From Marsupella aquatica (Eukaryota; Marchantiophyta): a DNA stretch of 64,000 bases. Under the pieces are notes generated by a model. That model saw nothing but the letters and a program-made list of their open reading frames with translations. It searched no databases and had not been told where the DNA came from. Made by a program: the position numbers and the translations under genes. How positions within the stretch are numbered: the stretch's first letter is position 1; the number at the start of each line of letters is the position of its first letter. Of this stretch, positions 30,674-42,300 are shown one piece after another. The stretch covers positions 1,426,001-1,490,000 of the forward strand of contig OZ316892.1 in assembly GCA_973895155.1 (NCBI GenBank), in the 5' to 3' direction.

Positions 30674-30974
30674 CCGGGATATTGAAGACCTCGTCCGGAA
30701 ACCGAAGCAATGCCTCCCAGAAGCCGATGTATTTGCCTTTGTCATAGAAGTACCCTGATACCTCTTCGGGTCGATAAAGCTCGCTCTGGGATGGGTACTC
30801 AAAGTTAAGAAGATAGTGGTGGCGGCCTGCTAGGCGGATGGCTCTCTCGTATTTGCGTTTGATCTCGTATCGGCGCGGGTTGGTGTGTTTCAATGAGTCG
30901 GCCAAGTGCCCTCCGATAGACAGGAACTGTGTCCAGAATCGTATGGCCGAACTGGAAAGGATCGTGTGTGACAT
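30674..30974 (-). CDS. E2 gag-like protein, N-terminal part
   Basis: It starts MSHTILSSSAIRFWTQFLS and matches E2 (24,755 leftwards) for about 100 residues: SLKHTNPRRYEIKRKYERAI, LNFEYPSQSELY, FWEALLRF. The tryptophan codon TGG (30,933-30,935) corresponds to a TAG in E2 at 24,714. The copy is open to its break at the R LTR border, so it is the better reference for this part of the protein. Function as in E2, inferred. Confidence 0.55.
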
Positions 30975-31447
30975 TCAGAGGAGATAGTAGGTGACTAAGG
31001 ATAAGCGAGAGAGCTAGGGTCGAAGTTGGCGCGTGGACTGAAGAACTGGTGGACTGCAAAGGATCGGCCCCCTTTTATACCATGAGAGCTTGTCGATCGC
31101 CCGACGCCTCCTTGTCGCTCATAGGCCAAGCCTTTCACGCTCGTAGTGTACCAGCCACTTCGCCGGTCCGGGTCAGCTCGTGTCAGTGGCCGCCTCCCAG
31201 AGTTTTTTATACGGACCCGAGGGAGGGGGAAATGGGGCCCCTTACATGCTCGCAACCAGGGCGTGCAAATGGCGACCCGCCGCCAGTCCGAACATGAATT
31301 CCCCTTATTGACTAATGATTTCCTATTCATAATGGCTACCTAAATACTGTCGTTATGCTAATAATAACGGCCTAAGATACCCCTAACACACGTGCTAAGC
31401 GTGGTTAGACCGAATCACTCATTACCCACCGTACCGGCGGCGTTACA
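30674..31447 (-). mobile_element. E2-family 5' end fragment
   Basis: On the minus strand it starts TGTAACGCCGCCGGTACGG at 31,447 and matches the E2 promoter end. It has a TATA box at 31,072-31,079 and the first about 100 codons of the gag. It is cut by the R 3' LTR at 30,673. Confidence 0.75.
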
Positions 31448-31594
31448 ATCTAGCAAACCAAAAGGTAAGGCTTGGTTTAATGATTGATCTATGTACTGGA
31501 TAGATTGATGTACAGTTTTAAGAACTTGCAAAGTAACAAGCATTATATATGTTTATGTTGTTTCCTGGTTTTGAAATGCTATGATGTTTTTCAG

Positions 31595-31966
31595 GGCATT
31601 TGCGTCGTGCTCTCTCTACGTCCAAGCACTCTCTTGTACTGATCTGCCATTTGAACTCCAAGGTACAGCCAAGCAATATTCTTCCCTAGTGCTTTCTTTC
31701 CTTGTATTTTGCACTTCTATTATCAAAGGATAATGTACAGGGCATTGTGTGTTCTTAGGTAAGTTATCATTTCAACTTTGTCACTTTCCGCTGTAGATTT
31801 AGAACTTGTTTGCAGGGCCCATCGAATTAATCAGAGACCATGGGGAAGTAATGCCCTCATTGGAGACTGCTAGATTTGGTCGCTGGCAGTCTAGCGCTCT
31901 ATTAATTTTGAAGCAGGTTGCCCAAAAAGTGTATATAGGGGGCGTTGAGTGCTTAGAGTCTATTAG
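31595..31966 (+). pseudogene. Two candidate exons of an unknown gene
   Basis: An exon at 31,595-31,662 follows a TTTTTCAG acceptor and is followed by GTACAG. A second exon at 31,816-31,966 follows TTTGCAG and precedes GTAATA. Splicing joins an open frame (LPFELQ to GPIELIRDHGEVMP). The upstream part is lost at the E2 border. It may belong to the transposase-like gene downstream. I do not recognise the protein. Confidence 0.4.
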
Positions 31967-32406
31967 GTAATAGGGCTTGGGTGGTCTAGTCTCAACTTCT
32001 CTGCTGGTATCAATAGTGACTCTGCAAAGCCCAACTAACTATTGGAGGAGAGGGATGCCCATGCTCTCTTGTGCTTACGCCAAAATTGGAATCCTTGCAT
32101 GCAAAGGGTACGTCTCTTCCCACCCTAAATTCTTGGAGAAAGCAACAATGGACCTTGCAAAGCCAATCACCACGAGAAATGTTTGGGATGGGGCAAGGCC
32201 CTCGTGGGATTGTTCAAGTGGAGGCGGTCTCCAAACGTCTGTTGGGCTAGAATACTTTGTCGTTCTATCCATGTTATCCCTCTGACTTCTTTCTGTCAAT
32301 CTTATCCCTCTGACTAGCTTCTTTCTATTAATCTTATCCCTCAGACTTATCATTTATTCTTCCACACTCATCATTTGCAAAAGAACCTATGTTGTCTGCC
32401 TAATGA

Positions 32407-33001
32407 AAACATAGGAAGTTGACCCTCATGGTGTTGATGGTCATATTGTATTCTCAAATGTTTGCAGGCCCATGTAAGGTGCATAGGGTTACAAAAGAGG
32501 GTGTGATAGAATGCCGCCCACCACACTATACAAGAATGCAAAGAAAATGGGAGAAACTCAATCTTATTGAGGATTTTGGGGGGAAGATCATTATCATCCC
32601 CATGAATGGTAGTGATGCTCCCATTCAGAATGTGCTGGTAGGACCGCATCAAGTCCTCCGAAGTAGCAATGCCTCAAATGGGCCATCCTGGACTGAGAGT
32701 GACGAGCGTGCCACTTCTCTGATCATGGACGAACCTGAATTGGGCCCTGGTCAAGATTCTGAGGCTCCATCATCTGAGCCCGAGCCTGAGCTTGAGCCTG
32801 AGCCTGATCTACAAGTCACCTTTCTGTCTGAAGGATGTCCAATGATCTTAAGAGAGTATGGACATCATCTGTGGAGAAGTTGTTGGCTTACATGGAGTCT
32901 ATTAAATGTGGTGACCACAAATGGAAGGTCAAAACCTGGGACAAAGACAACCTACCAAGGGGACATCTTGAGTGTTGTGAGTGTGATACTCAGGTGGAGG
33001 A
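32407..33001 (+). pseudogene. Unknown coding segment upstream of the transposase-like gene
   Basis: The frames here are broken and shift. Recognisable pieces are an acidic SEPEPELEPEPD repeat and a C..H...C..C pattern (KCGDHKWKVKTWD, then ECCECDTQVED) near 32,910-33,000. With the following YKSKHLRSSKHTAR this would make a C2H2-type zinc finger. It probably encodes the N-terminal part of the transposase-like protein. Confidence 0.4.
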
Positions 33002-35769
33002 TTGATGGATAAAATATCCATCAACAATGCTTTCACAAACTACAAGAGCAAGCATTTGCGCTCATCCAAGCATACAGCCCGTGTTGCATCAAACAGGGGG
33101 GAAACTATGGACCCACGGGAGATTTCAAGAAGGGCTCTTGCTACTAGTATGAGCGATAGAGTCATACTAGACCAACATCTGAGCATAGTTGCAAAGGTCT
33201 TGAATGAGTCCCAGAGTGTCGGTCGGGATACATTTACTGTTGTGGGTGATGTCTAGAAGGACCCGGTGGAGCTGTAGAGGTTGAAGCTTTTCTGCAATTT
33301 TTGTCTATGCCACATGTCATTGATACCAAAGCAATGGAACTTGGAGTCCAACCTCAACGCTCATTGTAGTGGGTTGAGTCATCTTGATTACGTGACAAAA
33401 AGTCAGAGGCCTGCAAGAAACGAGCCTGTCATGTCAGGACGTCCTGGAAGACCCCAAATTGTGGATGGGAGGGATGTCAAACAACGGACAATCCAGGGGT
33501 TTTTGAGCCGTTTGTCCGCTGCAAGTGCTTCCAGCAGTTCCTCTCGAGTGCCTACAACAGACAATGACAGAGGTATTATTGATAACTTATCACTTTTGTG
33601 TTGGGGTCTATGGCGGGATGAGGTACAATATGGTTCAGAATCCAGGCCTATCAAGGGAGTCTTGAATGATCAAGTCAAAGTAGAGGGGAAGTGGTTTGTA
33701 GAGCCTTTGGTCAGGGTAGAGGTGTGGTGTTTGTCCACTCAAGAGACTTGTGTGATCATGGGTTTATTCAGACATTCCGAATGTAGGCGAATTTCACAAG
33801 AAGGGGGTGGTTTTGAAGATTTGACATGCTCAAAATGTTTTTCCATAAAAACATTAGATGACTTTAGACAAAGGGTATCAAGAGAAGATAAAGCCCTTGA
33901 GAAACGGGGTTTGAGAGGGACTGGGAAGGGTAGGCGCCTAGGGTACCTCAATGTTTTTGAGATTCAGAGGCAAGCTAAAGTGTATAGGAATACTCTTTGC
34001 AGAGAGAGAAAGTTACAGAGATTCCTCAACCATAAATTGCTTATGTTTAAGTCCTCAATTCCAAGTGTGAGGGAGGTTTGCCTCAACTATCAGGGTCCAA
34101 ACAAGGAATCTGTCATGAAAACTTGCTAGTCAATAGTTTTAGCACACAAAAGGGGTGCTTTTGGTGGAAGGGGTGCTCTATGGGATATGTTGTCAGATAT
34201 AGCTTCAAACTTGAACAAAGAGAAGGAAGGTTATAGATATAAGCCAGGAACAAAGCTTTTATGCCAAACATTGTTCTTGCATGGTGGGCGTCATGTAGTT
34301 GACTGCCTTGCCACTAACGGAATAGGGCCTAGTTTAAACACCCTGCAACGAGACAGGAGAGGTATGCCAGTGTTTAGAGCAGGGATCCATGAATCTCAAT
34401 TCAAGTTTATTGCAGAGATCTACTCTGAAATAAAAAAACGCCTGGATATATCAGGCCCAATTCACTGCTTTCTGGCAGAGGACGAGACCTATGTCAAGCA
34501 AACAGTCAAGTAATTTGCCTTCAACAACTTATGAATATTTGTCAAAGCTGTTCAATGACTTCTCTAGTTCAAGTACGTGGAGTTCTTTGAACATACACTA
34601 AAGTAGTGACATCTTGCATTCTTTGCAGATGGTTGCCTAAAGATGATACACTTCTTGGATTTTGTGGAAGCAAAACTGACCATGAATGTAAGACTGGATT
34701 GCAAATAGAGGTGTGGCAGGGAGAAGTTGGCTTCAACAACATTATAGGTGCTTTTGATAATTCAAGGGTAGGGCACCTTGCAAGGTGTGTGATAGTGAAT
34801 CCTCTTGGCGTGGGGTTCCCTCGCTTGCCTGTACTGGGCACGTCAACCTGTAATACGTTTGACAGTCCTTGGGTCAGGAGACAATGGAGTGACATGGATT
34901 CAATGTGGACCACCCACTATCTAGAGAAGGTGGGGCCTCTACTAGGCCACGCAAGTGATGGGGATTTGCAAAGACAAAAACTCATGCTTGAGGACTACAG
35001 TGGAAGAGGGGTACCAGGGCCAAGGGCACCAAACCTGATGTGGGAAGGTTTTAAACTAACTCACACCATGACCAATGATGGAACATTGAGGCATGCAACA
35101 GGGCTACATGATCAGGATTTTATCCACAATGGGAAGAAACTAGTTAATCCACTGGATTCTACTACCCGGATCCTAAAATTAGGGTCACAGGTGGCAAACT
35201 TGAGTCACTTGAGACATGTCTACCATTTATATGAGCATGAAGAGCATGGTCTTAATGAGGAGGACATAAGACGTGCAAACAGGCAAAATTGGGCAAGTGC
35301 ACAAAGGCTGTGTAGCCGCAAAGTGAGTTCCATGCTAAAGATGCTACGATTGCGCAAGGATCCAAAGGTGGAGCTGGCAATTGGGACTGAGGTTTATACA
35401 GGGATATGTGCTGATTACTTGGACATATTTATGAATACCCGACTCACTTTGCGAGAGAGAATTGTCCTATGTGAGAAAGTGGGTTTCTTTTTCAAGTTGT
35501 GGCGTCTGTGGTGCTTCCATGGTAATCATGCAGTGGGAGGTAACACATAGAGTATAACTTTTACCAAGAGCTACATCCCTATGCAAACTTTCCTGGACAT
35601 ACAGATATCAGTCCATTTTGTAGTCTTCTTGATAATTCAATTTAGGACTAATTTCCGTCATCTACTAGTGCCATTACATCTGACCGGGTCAGATGCTTGT
35701 GAACAGTTTTTTTCCAAGGTAGGGGGTATGCGGGGTAATGAGCGGAACTATGATATAGCTCAGAATTAA
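33002..35769 (+). pseudogene. Transposase-like gene with one intron (P-element/THAP9-like RNase H fold suspected)
   Basis: One frame runs from 33,002 to 34,509. It has TAG at 33,254, 33,275 and 34,127. A 119-bp GT-AG intron (34,510-34,628) follows, and the frame continues to 35,769 with TAG at 35,548. The N-terminus has a zinc finger CNFCLCHMSL...H.....H (33,290-33,390). The core has LAEDETYVKQ before the intron; after it come GAFDNSRVGHLARC, GHASDGDLQRQKL, HDQDFIHNGKKLVNPLD and SDACEQFFSKVGG. Spacing of acidic residues and the H...KKL..PL motif recall P-type transposases with an inserted domain. The family call is my inference. It could instead be a domesticated or unclassified DDE protein. 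No inverted repeats bounding the gene were found. Confidence 0.5.
34510..34628 (+). other. Intron in the transposase-like gene
   Basis: It begins GTAATTTG and ends CTTTGCAG, after a pyrimidine-rich stretch. Removal joins QTVK to WLPKDD in frame, although the two sides are in different frames in the genomic DNA. Confidence 0.7.
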
Positions 35770-35866
35770 TAGAGTATGCAACCTCCCTTAATAGGTTGGC
35801 TGCAATGGATCTGGCAGAGGGAATAATGGGTGTTGGACAGAGCCATAAAAGCATAAGAGCATTTGG

Positions 35867-37074
35867 ATGACTCTTCATCCTGCAAAAGAGGGGACTGATA
35901 TAGAGGCAGACCAATCAGATTACACAGGGATTGAGACTGATGCAGATGTCGTCCTGGCTTTGCAAGAGGGGTTCAAATTGGCTCAAACTGCAGCCACTGA
36001 ATTGCAAATGAATCCTTCAACATCTGCCAACAACAAACTATGGTGGAATTCACCATGGAAAGTTGAGGAGAAAGACACCAAGTTTGGTGGTTGGTGTAAT
36101 ATCAATGTGGACACCTTGGTAGATGTGCGGGATACTCTTCCTCTTGAGTCCACCCCTAGAACCACCTCCACTGAAAATGTACTTGGAATTGCATCATCAT
36201 CTACACCAATATCAGCCCCAATGTCTAGCCCAAGCTTACAGGCGGGTGTCATCCCTACTGTCATTCCTACTGGCGAGGAGAGGGAGGTCCATAGGGAGGT
36301 AGACCCAGATTTAGAGGTGGTTGGGGCTGAACTGGAGGCTACCATGAATGTGATATATTCAAACTTGGTTTATGGGGCGCCCATACAGGAAGTGTGTCCA
36401 ACTGTCACCCATAATGGACGAGAGATCTACAAAAGTACGTTGGTAAGTCAGCTTGTTGGGAACCCTCATCTCAGTAAGGACCGACTGACCCGAGTGAAGC
36501 AGAGTATATACTTCAATAACTTGGTGGATAAACCCACATTTTGTGAAGGAGTTGCAACTATGTTCATGACAGTCGGCAGTGATTGTGGGGTATTATTTTT
36601 GGATGAAACAGAAGAGGTCAGAACTACTCGAAACACAGAGGCCAATTCTAGAGCATAGAAAGGGAAGGGTCAACGGGGAAAAAAGAAACAGTCGGTGCAG
36701 AATCCTAGAAGGCCAAGAGGTGAAGCAGTACCTGCATCTTCTACTCCTTTTCCAAAATATGGTTGGTGGATTGGTAGAGTATAGAGCATACATCAGAAGT
36801 ATGGGGGTACCATTGCCAGATCAAGAGAAGCACTAGATCTACTAGATAGACCTGGTTCTGAAGCAGGGTGTCAAGTTGTCTTCAATTGGTTTACTCCTAT
36901 TGGCACTCGTAGGCATAAATTTGCCTACAATATATGTGATCCTCAAACCATCGACATGGACTGTGTCATATCAACAGTCAATTTCACAGTTGATCCCTTG
37001 TATCGTTCAGTTTTTGAGTTACATCCAGATGATGTACTTGCCCTCGACAATTTTGTAAGGAACAACATAGTGTA
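35867..37074 (+). pseudogene. C-terminal part of the transposase-like gene or a neighbouring gene
   Basis: An open frame from 35,867 to a TAG at 36,656 continues in the same frame, past a second TAG near 36,779, to TAA at 37,072-37,074 (ending FVRNNIV). Contents: an acidic serine/threonine/proline-rich region (35,950-36,330), a helical block GREIYKSTLVSQLVGNPHLS with DRLTRVKQ, and a basic cluster (KGKGQRGKKKQ). No known domain is recognised. As it follows the transposase-like frame on the same strand, it may be its C-terminal exon. Confidence 0.4.
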
Positions 37075-37348
37075 ATCAGGTGGAGTTGCCCAAGGTTTAG
37101 GGTACATAATCCCTACCCTAGACTTCCATCTCATAGTGGGAAAAACATTGTTTGGTTGCAGGAAAGGCAGTTAGGAAGGGTACATAATTTATTCATTTCA
37201 TCTGCAATTCATTGGTAAACCCTACCTACAACGTGACTTCTTGCACTCTTCAATATAGTATGTCATTTCAATTCTCTGATTTGCTAAGTTCATATTGCTG
37301 ATATAATATGGTTTGGTCCATTGTGGATCAGGTTATTGACATCAGCTT

Positions 37349-37786
37349 GTGGTCTATTACAATCAAAAAATGATGTTAACTCGAGTCAAGAAGAAATGCG
37401 GACGTGATCGTGGAAGCCCTGCAGTACCAAGAGGCAGAGTGAGAAAAGGAATTTGGAGATCTGCAAAGAGGAACCCTGTAGGGGATGAAGCCAAAGTGAT
37501 TGAAGTTCCTGCACAGAGGAAACCTAAAGGGGATGAAGCCAAAGTGATTGAAGTTCATTGTGATGATGAGTCTGAATTTGATACAGGCTTAGAAGCTTGT
37601 GATGTTGTGGTTCCTATTGTAGAGTCAGGTGTGAAGGGGCTATGTAGGATAGTTAGGATTGAAAGATCTGAGCATATGTGTGTTGCTGTGCCAGCTCACT
37701 TTTACAATCAAATTTTTTGGCCTACAGAATTGCCTGTAAAGCTTTGCTTAACAGAGCATCCTAATAACGATGGAGGCCAGATGTAG
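37349..37786 (+). CDS. Hypothetical basic protein
   Basis: A 145-codon frame with a lysine/arginine-rich N-terminus (RVKKKCGRDRG). A repeat of about 18 residues is present twice (GDEAKVIEV at about 37,483 and 37,537). A more ordinary globular C-terminus includes CRIVRIERSEHMCVAVP. Not recognised. It may be a last exon of the gene to its left or a chance frame. The tandem coding repeat keeps the frame. Confidence 0.3.
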   Translation: MVYYNQKMMLTRVKKKCGRDRGSPAVPRGRVRKGIWRSAKRNPVGDEAKVIEVPAQRKPKGDEAKVIEVHCDDESEFDTGLEACDVVVPIVESGVKGLCRIVRIERSEHMCVAVPAHFYNQIFWPTELPVKLCLTEHPNNDGGQM

Positions 37787-38462
37787 GAAATCTAAACAAG
37801 GTTGCTAGAGCAGCCCGACAATATTTACTTGTAGTTATTAATAGTATGATTGTTCTCTTTCATACAATTCTAGAAAATACATCAGTGAATTCTCTTTACC
37901 AAAGAGTCTTTGATAATAAAAGTATACAAGTATTTTCATCATAGTTAGCTTTGTGTGTTTTCCTTGTATTTTGAACTAATTTTTTTATAACCGAACAAGG
38001 TGAATTAAATTATCTCAATTTCTTCTTTTATAAAAACTAAAGGATATAAACGAAGGTCAAAATATGGATTTTTAGAAGTAACAAGAGAAATTTAAATTAC
38101 CAAAAAAATATTAAGAAAGGGTACCAAGAGGGGGGCCGATCGCAAGGGGGTCTGGATATTTTACTAGGACTGAGGGCCCAGGGGATTTGTTGGAAATTGC
38201 AATCCATGACGTAACTTGGGAAGTAAATTATGTGGAAAGAGGATAGGCCAATTTGAGGCTTAGTGTGAGAAAACTGTTCATCGTAGAGTGGGACAAAGGT
38301 TGTGAGAGATATTTTAGAGGATAATGGTGAGAGAAATTGATCGACAAAGGGGATCGCAAGGATAATGTGAGGTAAGATAAGGCGTACTTTGGAAAGCTTT
38401 CTTCCAAGATAGGAAAAATAAGAGCTCGGTGCTTCCCAAGAACTAAAGATTCCTTTGACATC
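37787..38462. other. No gene seen
   Basis: AT-rich; no supported feature. Confidence 0.3.
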
Positions 38463-38647
38463 GCCATGGTACCTCGGTCGACGTAATAATCACTTTTTCT
38501 TAATTCGTAATCATTCAGTCAACTAACCTACTCCTAATCTATTCATAATGACAAAGATGACTATTTGTGCTACTCTATGCTACGGTCCTAATGACCGTAT
38601 AAGTCCTAATCTAGGACCTACGTTCAGTTAAGTGACACATTACCCGT
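38463..38647 (-). repeat. E3 terminal fragment, inverted
   Basis: It matches the E3 end at 7,765-7,955 (ACCTCGGTCG, then CTAATGACCGTATAAGTCC). It abuts the R' LTR, whose end ...CCGGACA is at 38,648. Confidence 0.65.
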
Positions 38648-38818
38648 TGTCCGGGGGTTTTAAACTACTCGAGAGGCACTGGGCCTTGCTGCCTGTGCAA
38701 ATTATGACTACTCACCTGAACTATATAAGCACAAAAATACTCAAAGTTTCCTTTTGGATGATCCCCGTAAAGTATTAGAGCTTCTTTCGAAGATACTATA
38801 ATGTTATATAACTATTCT

Positions 38819-38982
38819 TGTTGTGTGACAATGGAGAGACTTGCAACTCGCTGTTGTGTTCCATTATGGGTGTGACTTATATAGTCACCATAGGGTTACA
38901 TGTTGGGGTTGGTGTTAACCCATGTTACCCCTTCAGGATAGGGTTAGGGGTTAACCATGGTCTAGAGTAAATGGTTACAACA
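38819..38982 (-). repeat. Copia 3' LTR (164 bp)
   Basis: Plus-strand ends TGTTGTGTGACAATGG and ATGGTTACAACA. Identical by eye to 44,439-44,602. Confidence 0.95.
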
Positions 38983-38994
38983 CTTCCCCTTGGA
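38983..38994 (-). other. Copia polypurine tract
   Basis: CCAAGGGGAAG on the minus strand, directly upstream of the 3' LTR; it primes plus-strand synthesis. Confidence 0.75.
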
Positions 38995-39344
38995 GAGTTT
39001 AGGGGTATAAAATCACCACACTACTAACCCTATGTTTATTTTTGGTGCTGCCCCATTAAAACCTTCTGCTTTCTTCATAAGGAAAAAGGGTTCTAGCCAC
39101 CATTAGTAGGATTTTCTTAAATTTGCACTAAGGTGAGTCTACCTTATAATTTGTCCAAATGTAAAGTTTAATTTGGGTCCCCTATTACTAAAACTACTTC
39201 CCCTTAGTTTAAATGGGGTGTTTACGATAATAATTATTCTATCTTGTATTGGTATGAGAAATCGTATTCTGTCTATGTATACAGGAATGAAAGTTTTAGG
39301 TTGCATCGTCGTCGAGTCGGCTGTCGTCTGTCGGCTCGAGCTGC

Positions 39345-42300
39345 TCATTCAAACTGTGGAGTTTCTCTCGTTTGTGTGTCGACGGGCGGGCGCAATGTCG
39401 ACAATCTTGTCATACCGATCGCTGCTACGTGCTTTCGATGGAGGCTGGCGGGTAATGGCTTCGTGAATAGATCAGCACAGTTCTCCTGGGAGCTCTTCCA
39501 GTGCACATTGATGTGCTGCCCTATCTGTTCATGGGTAAAGAAAAATTTTGGGTCGATATGCTTCGTGCGGTCTGTCTTCATATATCCTGCATTGATTTGG
39601 TCCACGCAAGCTTTGTTATCTTCATGGATAATCGTCGGTTTGGTGAGTAGTGGCTTACCAGTATTCTTGCGGATGTGGTTTATGATGTTTCGAAGCCATA
39701 GCGCTTCTCTTGTTGCTTCGTAAAGAGCTATTACTTCTGAATGATTGGACGATGTGGTAGTCAAGGTTTGTTTTGTACTGCGCCATGATATTGCTGTGTT
39801 GCCTTGCAAGAAGACATAACCAGTCTGAGATTTCGAGTCATGCGGATCGGATAGATATCCAGCGTCCGCGTATCCTTGCAGTTCATCCGGGTTATCATTG
39901 GCGAAATACAGGCCCATATCCATGGAGCCTTGAAGATAACGAAATAGTCGTTTGATGCCGTTCCAGTGGCGAATAGTAGGTTGGGCGCTATGTCGTACCA
40001 AGAGACTCACTGCAAATGAAATGTCGGGACGGGTGTTGTTCGCCAGATAGAGGAGAGCTCCGATTGCAGATAAATAAGGCTTGTCTGCATCAAGAAGTGG
40101 TTCATTTTCTTGTCTCCTTCTAAACATATCTTTAGTGGTGTCCAGGGATCGCATCTCCATGGGAGTCGAGACTGAGTAAGCATTCTGCATGTTAAACTGT
40201 CGAAGAATTTTCTTTGTGTAAGTTGATTGACTAATAAACATACCTTGTGGCAGGTGGTCGAACTGTAGACCGAGGCAATACGTCGGTTCTCCCAGTTCTT
40301 TCATTTCGAAGATGCCCTTCATTGTATTAATAGTCTGCTTTAATAGCTTGGGGGTGCCGAACAGATTGACGTCATCAACATATAGTGCTAATATCACGAA
40401 CTCAGGTGCTAGGTGTTTTATAAAAATGCAAGGGGCGAGGTCGTCATTTATAAAGCCAAGAGTCTGCATCTTAGTTTTGAATGTCTGATACCAGATGCGT
40501 CCGCTCTGTTTCAGTCCGTTTATTGATTTAAGGACTTGCACAGCAAATGCCTGCTGTCCAGTCCCATATTTACCTGGGTACTGGAGTGGTTCTTTGAGTG
40601 TGTTGCCACTGCTCAACACTAGGCCTTTAATGTCATCATCAGGGACAATCTGTCGAAGTCCCGACTTCATGTCCTGACTTAGGGTATGTATATTCTTCCC
40701 CTGGATGTGCTCTACCACTCTTTCGAGCAATTCCTTTGGAGCTTTCATATATATTTCGGAGTCTAAGACTCCATATAGGTACGCAGTTACCACGTCCATG
40801 AGTATGTTTTTGAGTTTATGCTTTCTTGAAAAAGATATTAAGTACCTAAAGGTAGTTACATCCATAACTGGCGAATAGGTTAAATCGTAATCCCTTCCAG
40901 GGATTTGGGTGTAGCCTTTCGCTACAAGCCTTGCTCGATATCTTATGACATCTCCTTGGGCATTGCGTTTTCTAACGAATATAAAACGACTATCTGTATA
41001 GTCATTCTTTGGTTGTACAACCTTAACTGGGCCGAATACTTGTCTTTTGATTAATGCGTCCATTTCTGTATTGATAGCCTCTCTCCACTGTGGCCAATCG
41101 GGCCTTTTCTGTGCTTCTTTGATTGTATAGGGATCAGGTGTATCATTTGAGATGGATTGGGCTATATGATAAGCAAACTGCTCGTCTATTATTGTGTTTG
41201 ATCGAGCATAAATGTGTCCTGTGTGTGTGTATTGAATAGACATTTCTTCATTATCTGGTGCCCTCTTTTTCTCTGGTTCGATACTGACCAGATTAAATGT
41301 GGTTTCAGTATTTACCGTTTGTGCACGTCTCTGGCGAGGGCGAGAATCAGTGGATCCTAGTGGGCGTCCTCTCTTCGCCTTAGGTAAGGTTTCCTTTGCT
41401 TGAGTTGGCAGCAGCTGAATCCGAGCTGGGGTATTGACTGCTTCAACATGTGATCTGGTCACATTTGCTGCGTCATTGAAAGCGTCAGGAATCTTTTCCA
41501 ACATTTCGTGGAGATGTAATAAGCGCCTTACCTCCTCGTCTGCACTTTGAGTTCTTGGATCTTGATTGAGTAGATTTCTGCTATTCCAATTGAGCTGTAC
41601 TGGTGTTATGTCGTGTGATGTAGTTGGAGCCTTAAGTAATGAGGGGAAAATTTCCTCATAGAAATGGCAGTCAGCGTGTCTTGCTTTAAATACATCAGCT
41701 GTGCTAGGTTCCAGATAGCGGATAATAGACGAGGAGTCATGGCCAATATAAATACCTTCTCTCCTCTGTGGGCCAAGTTTGGATCGATGTGGCCCAAGGA
41801 TGGGTACCATCACTTTACATCCGAATACTCTAATGTGTGAAAGATCAGGGGGTAAACCGAATGCAAGGTGATGAGGGGTTTTAGTATTAAATGCTGACGG
41901 CCGATACTTAAGCAAAGTTGTTGCATGGAGGACAGCGTGTCCCCATGCTGAAGGTGGTAGTTTAGAGTTCAATAGAAGTGGCCTTGTTATCATTTGAATC
42001 CTTTTTATGACTGACTCTGCTATGCCGTTCTGGAAATGGACGTAAGGAACTGAGTATTCAATGTCGATCCCCGCTGTCATACAGAAGTCGTCAAATGCTC
42101 TGGAGGTAAATTCCCCTGCCCCGTCCACTCGCAATTTCTTAATTGGACAATCTGGGAATTGTACTCGAAGTTTTAATAAGTTGGCTAAGATTCTGGCAAA
42201 GACCAGGTTACGAGTAGAAATTAATGAAACTTGGAGCCATTTAGTTGAAGAGTCTACAATGGCTAAAAAATATCTGAAAGGCCCACTTGGAGGGTGTATT

